NCBI GenBank assembly: GCA_963971425.1
Contig: OZ020524.1
Span: 1,955,773 to 2,019,772 of the forward strand
Length of the DNA stretch: 64,000 bases
Reading direction: 5' to 3'
Source of the DNA: Bryoerythrophyllum caledonicum
Taxonomy: Eukaryota; Streptophyta; Bryopsida; Pottiales; Pottiaceae
In this document: positions 1 to 11,291 of the stretch, piece by piece
How the letters are laid out: every line of letters starts with the position of its first letter
Numbering within the stretch: position 1 is the first letter of the stretch
Made by a program: the position numbers and the translations under genes
The notes under the pieces: model-generated
What the model saw: the letters and a program-made list of their open reading frames with translations, nothing else
Databases searched by the model: none
What the model was told of the DNA's origin: nothing

Positions 1-2157
1 CAACTCTATAGATGTTGGCAAGATGTCAAATTCCTAGACTACATCTTATCTGCCAACATTTGGACAACGAATTTGAGTCCTCTGGTATATGGTCAATCCA
101 AATTTACCTAGACATGTAAGATTGCTTTGATGTGACCTTGATTCTTACATTACACATGTTGACATAAAGTCAAATTCCTAGACCATATCTTGTCTGACAA
201 CATTCAGAGAAGGAATTTTAGGCGTTCTATAATGTTCGACAAATCCCCATTTAGCAACATGTTAAGTTGCTTAGATGTGACCTTGATTCTTGCTTTTTAA
301 TTGTTGACAAGAAGTCAAATTTTTAGACTACATCTTCTCTGCCAATATTTGGAGAAGAAATTTTAGTCCATCTCTGGTGTTTGATGAGTCCAAGTTTACC
401 AAGACATGTAAGAATGCTTTGATTTGACCTTGATTCCTACTTTACAAATGTTGACATGAAGTCAAATTCCTAGACCATATCTTGTCTGACAACATTCAGA
501 GAAGGAATTTTAGGCGTTCTATAATGTTCGACAAATCCCCATTTAGCAACATGTTAAGTTGCTTAGATGTGACCTTGATTCTTGCTTTTTAATTGTTGAC
601 AAGAAGTCAAATTTTTAGACTACATCTTCTCTGCCAATATTTGGAGAAGAAATTTTAGTCCATCTCTGGTGTTTGATGAGTCCAAGTTTACCAAGACATG
701 TAAGAATGCTTTGATTTGACCTTGATTCCTACTTTACAAATGTTGACATGAAGTCAAACTCCTAGACCACATCTTGTTTGTCAACATTTGGACTAGGAAT
801 TTTTGTCCTTCTCAGGTTTTTGACCTGTCCTCATTTACCAAAACATGTTAGATTGCTTAGATGTGACTTTGATTCCAACTTTATACATGTTGACAAGAAG
901 TCAAATTCCTAGACTAAATCTTGACTGCCAACATTTGGAAAAGGAATTTGAGTCCTTCTTAGGTTTTTGAGGAGTCCAAATTTACGAACACATGTAAGAT
1001 TGCTTTGATGTGACCTTGATTCCTACTGTACACATGTTGACATGAACCCAAATTCCTAGACCATATCTTGTTTCTCAACATTTGGACAAGGAATTTTAGT
1101 CCTTCTCTAGTGTTTGACTAGTCCAAATTTACCAAGACATGTAAGATTGCTTTGATGTGACCTTGACTCCAACTTTATACATGGTAATAAGAAGTCGAAT
1201 CCCGAGACTACATCTTATCTGCAAATATTTGGACAAGGAATTTGAGTCCTTCTCTTGTGTTTGACCAACTCAAATTTACCAAGACATGTAAGATTGCTTT
1301 GACGTGACCTTGATTCCTACTTTACTTATGTTGACATGAAGTCAACTTTCTAGTCCATGTCTGGTCTGTCAACATTCGGACAAGGATTTTTAGTCCTTCT
1401 ATAATGTTTGACCAGCCCACATTTAGCTACATGTTCAATTGCTTGGATGTGACCTTGATTCTTGATTTACACATGTTGACATGAAGCCAAATTCCTAGAC
1501 TGTATGTTGTCTGTCAACATTCAAAGAAGGAATTTTAGGCCTTCTATAGTGTTTGACCAGTCCACATTTAGCAACATGTTCAATTGCTTGGATGTGACCT
1601 TGATTCTTGATTTATAGATGTTGACATGAAGCCATATTCCTAGACCATATCTTGTTTGTCAACATTTGGACAAGGAATTTTAGTCCTTCTATGGTGTTTG
1701 ACTAATCCACACTTACCAAAACATGTTAGATTCCTTAGATGGGACCTTGATTCGAGCTTTATTACAGCTTGACAAGAAGTCAAATTTCTAGACCATATTT
1801 TATTTGTGAGCATTTGAACAAGGAGGTTTAGTCCTTTTCTAGTGTTTTACCAATCCACATATACCAAAACATGTTAGATTCCTAATAAATGACCTTGACT
1901 CCTGCTTCATACATGTTGAAATGAAATCAAATTCCTAGACCATGTCTTATTTGTCAACATTTGGACAAAGAATTTAAGTCTTTTGATGTTTGACGAGTCC
2001 CTTTTTACCAAACTATGTTAGATTGCTCAGATGTGACCTTGATTTCCACTTTATACATGTTGAAAAGAAGTTAAATTCTTGGACCACATCTTATCTTTCA
2101 GCGTTTGGACATGGAATTTACGTCCTTTGGTGTTTGACCATTCTACACTTACCTAAA
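1..2157. repeat. Tandem satellite array, ~146-bp monomer, about 15 copies
   Basis: The block reads as head-to-tail units of 144-148 bp. Each unit starts near TGTTGACA(T/A)GAAGTCAA, passes through CATTTGGACAAGGAATTT and GTTTGACCAGTCCA, and ends in GATGTGACCTTGATTC. Unit starts fall near 13, 157, 302, 449, 594, 741, 889, 1035, 1182, 1329, 1474, 1619, 1767, 1914 and 2059; similarity is lost near 2157. The array runs off the left edge of the window. The period is close to the nucleosome core length, as for many plant satellites, but nothing here shows a centromeric or other role. No coding frame is conserved across units. Confidence 0.93.
157..740. repeat. Higher-order duplication of a two-monomer (292-bp) block in the satellite
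   Basis: Positions 157-448 and 449-740 are nearly identical; the only difference I see is ACATAAAG versus ACATGAAG near the start. Neighbouring single monomers are far more divergent. This marks a recent two-monomer duplication (unequal exchange or slippage) inside an older array. Confidence 0.88.
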
Positions 2158-2535
2158 GGTGTTGAAGAAGCAGTTTTTTTCTATATGTCTAGATTAATTT
2201 TGAAATTGGTTATTTATTCTCTACCTTCATATTGACAAACTCAAAAAATTCAAAATATTCTTTGATTGTTGTCGTCAAGAATATCTAATATATACATCAA
2301 TGAGCAGATTAGTAACACATGGCTTCACTTGAACAAATTCAAGCTCTATTTAATCTATAAGTTATTCAATAGTATTTTGATTTCAACTATATTCCAATCC
2401 ATATAATTTTAAGAAGATGTAAGTAGCTTAAATTTGGTATATGTCCATGTTTGATATTCTTATGATTGACTGGCATATGCAGTCTAGTTATAAGTTAGAA
2501 ATATTCAAATCAAGAATATAAAAACTCTCTATCAG
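2158..2535. other. No recognisable feature; AT-rich flank
   Basis: Non-repetitive AT-rich DNA between the satellite and the gypsy element. Its last five bases (2531-2535, ATCAG) look like the left target-site duplication of the gypsy element; the right partner is ATCAA at 11609-11613. Confidence 0.5.
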
Positions 2536-2854
2536 TGTTAGGAACACAAGAATATTAATCAAGAACTATGGAAACTAGAAAAGGTTTTAGAGAGGAAAAT
2601 TGATATGAACTCGGATGAACAAGATGAGTACACGAACAACATGAAGAGAGGTGAGCGAGTGCTCCAAGAGATGCGTTGTCAAGACTGAAGGATTCATCAG
2701 CCTCAACTCCTATATCTATTTCTTAATCTAAAGTAGAAGAGTTTTCAAAATAAAAACAAGTTCTTAAGTAAAAAAAATGTATGAGGACTTCTAAAGTTAA
2801 AGCCTAATCTAAAGTAAAAGGAACTAGAGGGTTCCAGAGGTCATGTCCCTGACA
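2536..2854 (-). repeat. Gypsy LTR, original 3' LTR
   Basis: 319 bp with ends TGTTAGG...CTGACA on the plus strand. It shares the GGTGAGCGAGTGCTCCAAGA block and the AAGCCTAATCTAAAGTAAAA block with the other two LTRs. On the minus strand it follows the integrase end and a purine-rich candidate polypurine tract, GAGAGGGAGGTAA (plus 2855-2867). Confidence 0.88.
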
Positions 2855-2861
2855 TTACCTC

Positions 2862-3520
2862 CCTCTCAAGCAACGAGTTCCAAGAGGAGCCCTAGGCTTC
2901 TCCGGATAAAGTCGATGAAACTCATGTACCAATTTAGATGCATTTGCAAGGTTCTCAGGTGGTTCCACATTTGTTCGTTGATATTATTACCGGTCCTGTA
3001 TACCAGATACTCCAACTTGTCCCACCTTCGTCGCGAGTCCAGTACTTGTTCCACATCATATTCTTGGTGATTCTAAACCTCAATAGTAGACGGTGACTGC
3101 TATAGTCTTCCTCAAGAGGATGACTCTCGATAAGGTTCTCAATGAGAGACATGAAAGACTGGATGAACCTTCGTGGAAGTTAGCAGCTCAAGACAAAATG
3201 CCAATGGATTGATTTGCTTCTAGATGACAAATGATTCCAATCTCCAATAGTCCAACTTGTCACAAGGCCGCTTGGTCTTGATATTTCGTCAAAGAAGCCA
3301 TACTTTATCTCCAACTTGAAAAGCAACTGCTTGGTTGTAAAATTTGTCTACAAATGTCTTGTAAGACTCTTGGGCGGCTTGCTCTTGAAGCTTCAGAACA
3401 TCTTGAATTTGCGATAGTTGCCGTACAAAGTCATCCGCTATTGGGTTACTATTTGTCGGTGAACACAACAGATCAAGCTTTGGATGATTAGCATAATTGG
3501 AATAAAATGGCGTTTGTTGA
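2862..3520 (-). pseudogene. Gypsy integrase C-terminal fragment
   Basis: On the minus strand from 3520 the reading is TSTQQTPFYSNYANHPKLDL, then a heptad-rich helix (FVRQLSQIQDVLKLQEQAAQ) and GDKVWLL. This is the usual end of Ty3/gypsy integrases: TPF..NYG.HP, a linker helix, then the GD.VWL beta-barrel. Beyond it the frame is broken but resembles the GPF/chromo-like tail (KLEYLVYRTG). It continues exactly the integrase that stops at 11291 on the other strand, so it is the displaced half of the same gene. Confidence 0.85.
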
Positions 3521-3525
3521 GTTGA
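3521..3525. other. Target-site duplication (GTTGA) of the nested LTR
   Basis: GTTGA here is TCAAC on the minus strand. The partner TCAAC is at 11287-11291, next to the other LTR. Removing the LTR and one TCAAC joins the two integrase halves in frame (HTSTQQTPF). Five bases is the length expected for Ty3/gypsy integration. Confidence 0.85.
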
Positions 3526-3824
3526 TGTTAGGGACATGACCTCTGGAACCTTCTAGTTCCTTTCACTTTAGACTAGGCTTTAACTTTTGAAATCCTTTTG
3601 CTTTGCTTTTACTTTAGAACTCTTTACTTTAGATTAGGAGATATATATAAGAGTCAAGGCTAAAGAGTCCTTCAGTCTCAACAATGCATCTCTTGGAGCA
3701 CTCGCTCACCTCTCTTCATGTTATTTGTGCACTCATCTTGTTAATCCGAGTTTAAATCAGTTTTACTCTCGAAACCTTTTCCAATTTCCAAAATTCTTCA
3801 TTAGTATTTTTTGTGTCCCTAATG
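3526..3824 (+). repeat. Gypsy LTR in plus orientation
   Basis: About 299 bp, from TGTTAGGGACATGACC to TTGTGTCCCTAA, inverted relative to the copies at 2536 and 11292. Under the inversion model it is an LTR whose inner part was exchanged between the nested antisense LTR and the original 5' LTR. It now sits directly upstream of gag-pol like a normal 5' LTR. Confidence 0.85.
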
Positions 3825-3862
3825 GTTTGTCGAGACTCACATCACTTGAGTATCAGAGTTGG
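3823..3862 (+). promoter_or_regulatory. Candidate tRNA primer-binding site region of the gypsy element
   Basis: Two candidates follow the LTR. TGGTTTGTCGAGACTCA directly abuts the LTR and starts with the TGG that pairs with tRNA CCA. GAGTATCAGAGTTGGG, about 25 bp further on, contains TATCAGAG as in initiator-Met primer sites. I cannot decide between them by eye. Confidence 0.4.
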
Positions 3863-4117
3863 GGCCCTTCTTGAGGTTGCAGTTTACCCCCTCTTTTTGA
3901 AGGTGTACTAACAATTTTAGAGGTTGCGGTTTATCCCCTCTAATTAATATCTCATTTTGTCACAACATTTGAGTCTTGTTCTTCTTGTGTGAGTAGCGGG
4001 CAATCCCTCTTTTTGAAGATTTCAAGGTTTAAAGATTGCAATTTATCCTCCACTGAGCCAAGATTTTATTTTTGATTATCCTCGTATTTTAATACGGCTG
4101 GGACTCAAGACTTTATT

Positions 4118-4290
4118 ATGCCTGAATCCGCTAAAACTAAGTTAGAAGCTACCCTTAATGCTACCAACACATTATCAATCCGGACCACAACGATTGAAGG
4201 AGTCATTGGTGGATTTCAACAACATCAATCTCTCGCCAACCTGGAGGGAGGAGCTCTACATGTGATTCAACAAGATCCACTGTCGTAGTT
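4118..4290 (+). pseudogene. Gypsy gag N-terminal fragment
   Basis: A plus-strand reading starts MPESAKTKLEATLNATNTLS and continues through VIGGFQQHQSLANLEGG before an in-frame TAG. It follows the LTR/PBS region as gag should and ends at the CCGG-rich insert. The next recognisable gag piece is at about 8100, and the central gag domain is not visible, so DNA was probably lost at the insertion. Confidence 0.55.
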
Positions 4291-5557
4291 TGTAGAGTCA
4301 GTATTCCTCCGGAATGCACTCAATTGTCACTAAGTACTTCCAAAGTAAACCACTCCGATTTCATTCCCACAAAGATCTTTTAATCCTTTTAGACTATCAA
4401 AAACAACTACACTTTCAATCCTCTAGGCTAGACATTCTATTCAGTAACGTATCCGGATCCTTCCGGATTCTGGAACTCCTACAAAGCTTGCCGGAACTAG
4501 TTTCCGGAAGATATACACCGTAGTTTCCGGAAATGATTTCCGATAATCTGGAGGGTAGTTTGATTTACCTCTGTTCCTCCTTAGAGAGTCTTCCGGAAGG
4601 TTTAAATGAGTGACCGGAAGGCCACTGATCCTATTTTGTATAAGTGGCCGGATTCCCCACTATCTTGTGACTTAAAGTGGCTAGACACCCACTGCCCTGG
4701 AGTTTATAGTGACCGGACAATCACTCTTCCTACTCTACTAACCGGTAATTGGGTGTTGCTACTGGACTTAAACTCTCACGATATCCGGAAGGCCTTCCGG
4801 ACACGGTCACACAGAGGCAAGTCCGGACTACAACGACGTTCCGGTAGCACTTTTGTAGCCCTCCAGAGAAAGTGATATAGTTTAATAGAGAGGACTCCTT
4901 CTAGATTCACATAGCAGGCTTTTTCCTATCGTGGGGGTAAACTCCAGCTTTTGATCGGAGTCCGGGTTCACACGGATTCTTCCGTGCCCTAGAGACTACC
5001 AGGAATACCTCTACAATATATCTCTTCCCCTCCTGGCTTCTTCCGGACCCTGAAGGTGACCAATAACACCTCTACAATCCCCTCCAGCTCTTCCGGGCGC
5101 TCCCCTGATGTGAATCCCAACCGGCTCACTCCTAAGTACATTCAAATACCCCTCTCTTCAAAGTACTTTCACAACAAGTACTACAACAACGGACCTTGTA
5201 CCTTACAAAGAAAACAACTCTCGTTACAAGAACTAGGTAGCAAATCTAGTAATGGCTCCAAAATATATTCAATGTGAAGGAAAAAAAACAAGGCCTTGAG
5301 TTGAGAGAACTCATTTCACTAAGTACTAGCTAATCTACATTACCTAATCTGCGAGAAATCTGGAAAATCCTATCCTGAAGAAATCTTATCTCTAAAGGTC
5401 CGGGATTTCAAACCTGAGATCCGAAAATTATGGATCTCAAATCCGGAATTTCCGCCGGTCAACAATTCGAGTTTCCGGTTAACAGATAGGTTGGTAGCCG
5501 GGTGCAATCGCGAGTCCCATCATTAATCGCTACAACAAACTTGACAACCGGAACTAA

Positions 5558-7551
5558 CTAATCTTCACTACTAAATCTAACTAAGGGGTCCACTTGTTCC
5601 GTCCACTCCGGCGTATCGGAGATGCTCCCACTGTTTGCTTCCTGCCGCAAGTCCTTTCCGGAGTTGGACCCGGTACTGGTCCACTTCCGGAAGCTGGAGT
5701 TTCCGGCTCCGATTGGTTGGTTAAAGGTGCCGCCTGTGTGGCCTTCTCCGCCGCGTTGGTTGGAGGTTCCATGTGCTGTATTGGGGCTGGTGGTGGCGTT
5801 CGGATGGCTCCTGGATAGGGGAGAAGTCGTCTTACGGCGACTAGAGGTAGGGGGAGAAAGCGGTATCCAGAAGGCGGGAGGAGTCTCCTGAAATAGCGCT
5901 GGTGGAAGGGAGGTTTTCTTAGCCGTCTCTAGACTGTTTGGAGGCGCCTTGCCACACGGTTCGGGAGAAGCTGTATCCGGTGTGGCCACCGCCTCATCCA
6001 TAGGTCGTTTACCCTTTCCGGAGGGTTCATGTGCATGTTGTGAAGGTCCGGCTGCATCCGGGGACGAGGTAAGGTTGATGGTGGGGTTTGGCGTCTCCGG
6101 CTTTTTAGGAACGACGGTGCTGGCCGCGTTGCTGGCCAACAGTTGCATCTGTCCCCACGTCTTCTCCATCTTCCGGGCGTGGTCCAGAAGGAACCAAATG
6201 ATTTGACCCCGATTTAACTTACCTTCTTTCTCCAAGCACTCGTTGAAGAGGATGCTCCGGTTGACGATGTCAACCAGAAAACTCAGCGCTTCCCGGACCT
6301 CACCAAGGGCTTGAGCTGATGCGACAGCCTTGTCTTCTGATGCCTTTTGGGCTACTTCGTCTTCCTCCAGCGCTGCATCCGCCTTCGATAGATCCTGCTG
6401 CATTTTTGCCTGGGCTTGGAGAAGGGTTCGATGTTGCGCTTGCATCTGCTCCATTTGGAAGTTGCTCTTCCGGAGGCTCTTCAGTAGTGGCATGATCTCC
6501 TCTGAATTCTCGATCCGGAGTTCTCCCATGATGGCGTATATCATGGAGGTGTTGTCGTTGAGGTGTTGGTTGATCCGAGTGGCCCTCCACACCACATGCT
6601 GAAGCAATTCCATGATGTCGTCCTTATGTCTTCCGGTGAGTGTTGGGAGATCCGGAGTCGCACATTGCTCGGCTCGCTTCGAAGGTCCCGCCTCGTCTTC
6701 ATCTTCCGAAGCCGGGTCTAGACAGGTGGATGGGGATCTCACCGGTGGTTGTTCCAGTTGCACCGAGCGACTCCTCTTCCGTGTTGGGGGCGTTTCCGCC
6801 GGGGGTGGCTCTGTATCTTCTTCATCCTTCGAATCGGTCTCAACCCCTCCATACTTCTGAATGGTCAGAAGCTCTTCATACTCGTCGTGCTCCTCCGACT
6901 TCAGTAGCTCGTGCCGGTGGTAGAGGTGTGTCAGGTAAACCGGCAGAGGTGATCCTGCCTTCCGATTCCGGTGAAGGTTCTTGATCAGCCGCTCTACCAG
7001 GCCTTGCATGAGAGATGCCCAGTCTACGGTGATCTTTTCCCGCATGGCTCCCAAGAAGGTCGTTGCCCACTTCAGCACCAGGCACTTGGGTTTCTCCGGG
7101 TGGAAGATAGGGTTTAGAAACCCTATCACAATCCGGGCCTGTGGGTCAGTTAGGTCACAAACTGAGTATCCTTCCTTCGGGTCAGCCGGTCCAAGGAACT
7201 CTCCATCCGTGAGGTCGTCCTTCCGCTCCGCCACCTTGACGTCCCCATCGTCGAAGGCGTAGGTCCGCTTCCACTTTGACCGGGTCCACTTCTCCGGATG
7301 AGCTCTAAGGCTTCCGTCGTACTGGTTGTCGGGGGCGCTGATCAACTCCGTCACAATCTTCTTGTCCCGAGTTCCCATGTTGCCGCCATCGGACCGAAGC
7401 ACCCCATCTTGTCCAGAAAGTGAAAGAAGATATGAAGGTCCTTGTCCTCCGTCCGGTACTCCGGTATCACCCTCACGATGGATGGTCCTCCAGTGGCAGT
7501 GCTCTTCACCTTTTCCGGTTTCCCAGCTCGCTCTCTGGCCATGGCGCTCAC
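5558..7551 (-). pseudogene. TE-borne protein with coiled coil, one frameshift; function unknown
   Basis: The likely start is the ATG at 7551 (or 7512, MARERAGKPEK). After about 45 codons (IFFHFLDKMG) the frame shifts by one base in a run of four G near 7415 and continues (LRSDGGNMGTRDKKIVTEL) to a stop at 5558, giving about 660 residues. The N-terminal ~220 residues look globular, with conserved-looking WATTFLGAMREKITVDWASL and LPVYLTHLYHRHELL. Next comes an acidic/proline-rich linker with a basic TRKRSRS patch, then a long coiled coil (roughly plus 6180-6560) and a Ser/Pro/Thr-rich tail. I know similar unnamed proteins only loosely from repeat-rich plant genomes. The base missing in the G run could be a mutation or a sequencing error. 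No catalytic motif is visible; no function is assigned. Confidence 0.65.
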
Positions 7552-7738
7552 TCTTCAGTCCTCCGGTCGTACCTGCACGCACTGACCTTACAAGAACTTT
7601 CCAGCTACTACCAGATGCTTGAAGAGCAACCGACTTAGATCCCAACAGAGGGAGGAAGGGAAAGGAATAGAGAAAAGCGCGAAAAGAGAAGACGAAGGAG
7701 AGAAGATAACTGTTTTGGGAATTCCCATCGATTGCCTC

Positions 7739-7746
7739 TTTTTATA
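7739..7746 (-). promoter_or_regulatory. TATA box upstream of the CCGG-element ORF
   Basis: TATAAAAA on the minus strand, about 190 bp upstream of the candidate ATG at 7551, within a GGCCGTTATAAAAAGAGG context. Transcription would start near 7710. It is the only strong TATA match upstream of this ORF. Confidence 0.5.
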
Positions 7747-8099
7747 ACGGCCACAAAGTACGGGATTTCCTAACGGTTCTGACGTCGCTATCGAAGACGT
7801 CATTATGACGGTTTTCCAATCGGGTATCATCCGAATTCTTCTCCCGGTTCTAGGTTCATCTGGGGTGCTCAGGTTATAGCCGGATACGGTCGGGCCCGGC
7901 CTTCCGGATTACGCAATTCGTTAGGGCTATTAAGGGCTTAACCGGCCTCTCACATATCTTATTTTCTAGTTTCTACTTCCCTACTATATTAGTCTATTTT
8001 ACTAACCTTTTAGTACTAATTTTTTTATTTTTGCCCGATTTTAAGGATAACTTCCGGAACCCTGTGGGAATGACTTCCCACATCCACCACGACAACAGA

Positions 8100-8480
8100 A
8101 GGAACCTCACGTGAGGTTGTCATTACTTGACCCGCACGCGCTCAATGAGGCAATCAATCAAGCGGTCAAGTGCGACAACTAACTCTTCCAACGTCGCCAG
8201 GAGCAGAGCTCATGGATTCCATCAAGGGAACTAACGATTCGACATACCTCATCTATGTCAGCAAGCTATCCGAGTTTTCATTTGGAGGTTGCAAATATGC
8301 AAATCCACGCAATACGTGTCAAACATCTTACTCCGGAAGAAAAGAAGCGTTAGATGGACGAAGGACTATGCTTGTATTGCGGCGAAGGAGGTTACAGAGT
8401 CCCCAATTGCCCGAAAAGCCAAATCAACATATTATCAAGACCAGAGCTGCCATAGTCGAGGAAAACGAAGATGCCCAGCC
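8100..8480 (+). pseudogene. Gypsy gag C-terminal fragment with altered zinc knuckle
   Basis: The reading DPHALNEAINQAVKCDN, one stop, then LFQRRQE resembles the end of the retrotransposon gag domain (AI.CDNRLFERRQE). Near 8361-8412 there is CLYCGEGGYRVPNCP, a CX2CX4HX4C zinc knuckle in which the His is Tyr, so zinc binding is probably lost. The frame then runs into the protease. Confidence 0.75.
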
Positions 8481-8559
8481 ACAATAGAAACCGTGCGGCT
8501 GGATAGTTCAGTTTCACAACAATATTTAGGTTCCTTTCTTTCCGCTCAACCTACACTTT

Positions 8560-8860
8560 GTTCTACAATTCCCTTGTTTTTTGGTCCTCAGAAACTTAAA
8601 ACCACTACTTTGCTAGATTCAAGAGCATCTGCTTGTTTTCTAGATGAAGAATTTATCAAGAGTCACAAATTTCCTCAAGTCCAAAAATCTCAGCCCGTCC
8701 ATGTAGGAGTAATAGATGGACGACCCTTGACCTTTGCTCTTAGAAGTGACATTTGAAGGCCATTGTAGCCAAATTATCTTCAATGTCATTAGAACCCCAT
8801 CAAACCCTATTATTCTTGGTCTCTCCCGGTTAGAAAAATACAACTCATTTGTAGACTGGA
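8560..8860 (+). pseudogene. Gypsy aspartic protease, catalytic motif changed
   Basis: TTLLDSRASACFLDEEFIKS aligns with the pepsin-like retroviral protease motif LLDSGAS; the conserved Gly is Arg. A second half reads IILGLSRLEKYNSFVDW, matching the ILGLPWL...NP.IDW segment downstream of gypsy proteases. The two parts are in different frames (break near 8740). Cleavage activity is not expected. Confidence 0.8.
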
Positions 8861-9149
8861 AGTTGCAAAAGATGACTTCCCCCTTCCTTTTTGAACATCC
8901 AAATAAAAACCCCTTTAGAAAACCCGTTAGCAAACATGTTAGAAAATCACGAATGAAGAAACCCCTCTTCATTGTTGCAAGGGCATTTGTAAGGTTGTCC
9001 AAGCAAGGCACATCCTTTGTCATCTATGCGGCTCCAACTAGCAAAGAGAAGACTTCAGCAACCAGTATTCCGGAGGAGTATAAGGATTTTGAATATGTGT
9101 TTTTGAAGAAGAATGCCAACATTGAACATACTCCCAAAGCACTGTCCAT

Positions 9150-11291
9150 ATGATTGTGCAATTGATTTGGAAGAAGGAGCGTAACTGCCCTTTGGCTCGA
9201 TTTACAACCTATCGCAAACGGAGTTGGCGGAATTACGGAAGTATATTGACGAGAATCTAGACAAGAGCTTCATTTGCCACTCCAAGTCACCAGCTCGAGC
9301 GCCTATTCTATTTGTGAAGAAGAAGGATGGCTCATTAAGAATGTGTGTGGATTAGCGAGGTCTCAACAAGGTGACAAAGAAGAATCGCTATCCATTGCCC
9401 TTGATCTCTAAGCTTTTGGAGCAACTTGGAAGTGCGAAGGTCTTTACCAAGATTGACCTGTACGGAGCTTACAATCTCATAAGAATCAAAGAAGGAGACA
9501 AATAGATGACAACTTCTCGTACAAGATATGGCCATTTTGAGTACAATGTCATGCTTTTTGGCCTTACAAATGCCCCAACAATTTTCAGCACATGATGAAT
9601 GACATTTTTGGGATCACCTTGACAACTTTGTTGTCATGTATGTAGATGATATTTTGATATTTTCCAAAAATGAAGAAGATCATGACAAGCACGTTCGTTT
9701 GATCTTTGAAAAATTACGCAAGCAAAGACTCTATGCCAAGCTAGAGAAGTGTTTATTTCACCAAACCAAGATTAAGTTTTTGGATTCACCGCAACTACGG
9801 AAGGCTTGAAGATGGACCCAAAAAAGATGGAAGCTATAGTGTCTAGGGAAGTTCCAAAGACGGTTTGAGACGTACAATATTTTCTTGGCTTTGCTAACTT
9901 CTATCGGATTTTTATTAATAATTATTCACTAGTGGTTGCTCCGCTCACGTGGTTGACATGCAAAGACAAGCTTGATTGGGGGCCGTTAGCAGAGAAGGCA
10001 TTTCAAGATCTTAAGATGACATTTACAACCGCGCCAATCTTGGTGCACCCAAATTTTACGAAGACATTCTATTTGGAGATTGATGCCTTAGATTTTGCTT
10101 TGGGAGCTATACTTTTATAGATGGGAGAAGCTTCCCCCAATTGCATTTTGCTCTCGGAAGTTTTCTGCTGCCGAGATTAATTATGAGATCCATGATAAGG
10201 AACTTCTTGCTATCATGGATTCTTTTCAAGAGTAGTATCATTTCCTTGAAGGAGCTGCGCATCTAGTAACTGTATATACCAATCACAAGAATTTGGAGTA
10301 GTTCATGTCATCTCGTGTTTTGAATCCGCGCTAAGCTCAATGGAACATGTCACTATCGCGGTTTGATTTTGTTATCACTTATCGACCGAGGAAGCAACAA
10401 GGACTATTTGATGTTCCTTCGAGGATATCGTATCTTGCGCCCAAGGCAAGAGAGGCAGCATTTGATCGTCAGTATACAACTCTGTTGAAACCTTTGCGCT
10501 ACTGTTATACCAACACCTATTCATGTTAACTTCCTTGACCAAGTGCGCATCGCAACCATTGAGGATCATGTGGCCCTCCACATCAAGCGTCACTTCGATA
10601 AAGATGACAAATTTTAGGTGAAGGGAGATTCGTTATACTTTGAAGAACGTTTATTCATCCCAGAAGGTCCAACACGACTTCGAGTTCTTCAATCTCGCCA
10701 TGACTTTCTAGCTGCAGGTCATTTTGGATACAATAACTTTTTCTTAGAGATTTTTGGTAGCCCAAAATGTGGAAGGATGTGAAGAATTTTATTACCTCTT
10801 GTGATAGTTGCTCAAGGTCAAAGAATTCTCAGCATTGCGCTTACGGTCTCTTATAGCCATTGCCTATTCCACTCCAGCCATGGTCTTCATTACAAATTTT
10901 TGTCATCAAATTCATTTGACAACATTTTTGTTGTGGTAGATCGGCTTACAAAGATGGCGCACTTTGTCCCTGCAAGAAGTCTTTGTCAAGTAAAGACATG
11001 GCAAAGACTATTTCTTGATAATGTGTATTGATATCATGGTCTACTAGACGATATTGTATCTGATTGAAGAATCCAATTTGTATCAAAGTTTTGGGGATCT
11101 CTTTTTGAGATATTGAGAGTAGATATCAACCTCTCTTCAGCTTTCCATCCTCAAACTAACGGTCAAACAAAACGGGTTAATCAAGTTCTTGAGCAATATT
11201 TACGATGTAATATCAACTATTAGCAAGACAACTGGATGACGTACTTGCCACTAGCAAAGTTTGCTTACAACAATACTCTTCATACTTCAAC
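9150..11291 (+). pseudogene. Gypsy reverse transcriptase, RNase H and integrase core (degenerate)
   Basis: Domains in order: RT ([19 protein letters not shown], stop, [35 protein letters not shown]; catalytic VMYVDDILIFS near 9633-9663), RNase H ([16 protein letters not shown] near 10068-10120; RFDFVITYRP near 10360), integrase zinc region (LQSRHDFLAAGHFGY; FITSCDSCSR near 10785) and core (FVVVDRLTKMAHFVPARS near 10930; DIVSD; SAFHPQTNGQTKRVNQVLEQ near 11140-11200). The third catalytic acid of DDE, usual in GQTER, is Lys here. At least ten in-frame stops and several frameshifts are visible. The gene ends abruptly at 11291, where an LTR was inserted; the remainder is at 2862-3520 on the other strand. 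Confidence 0.9.
11287..11291. other. Target-site duplication (TCAAC), partner of 3521-3525
   Basis: These are the last five integrase bases before the LTR at 11292. They match, in inverted orientation, GTTGA at 3521-3525; see the nested LTR. Confidence 0.85.

Larger units (their letters stand above)
4290..8090. mobile_element. CCGG-rich insertion carrying one long ORF (type unresolved)
   Basis: The flanks are gypsy gag; the interior differs sharply from its surroundings. TTCCGG, CCGGAA and TCCGGA motifs recur throughout 4300-5560 and 5560-8060, in both the coding and non-coding parts, and GC content is clearly higher. One minus-strand ORF (5558-7551) with its own TATA box occupies the right half. 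I found no convincing LTRs, TIRs or target-site duplication, so the limits are approximate (4285-4320 on the left, 8040-8095 on the right). It could be a non-autonomous LTR element, a Helitron/Mutator-type capture, or a diverged family of its own. Confidence 0.6.

Noticed and set aside
157-175. TTGACATGAAGTCAA-type palindromes in the satellite as W-box regulatory sites.
   Set aside because: They are part of every monomer and drift with it; nothing nearby would be regulated.
1-2157. Regular repeats considered as CRISPR-like or as tandem genes.
   Set aside because: Units are contiguous 146-bp satellite monomers without unique spacers, in eukaryotic DNA, and have no conserved reading frame.
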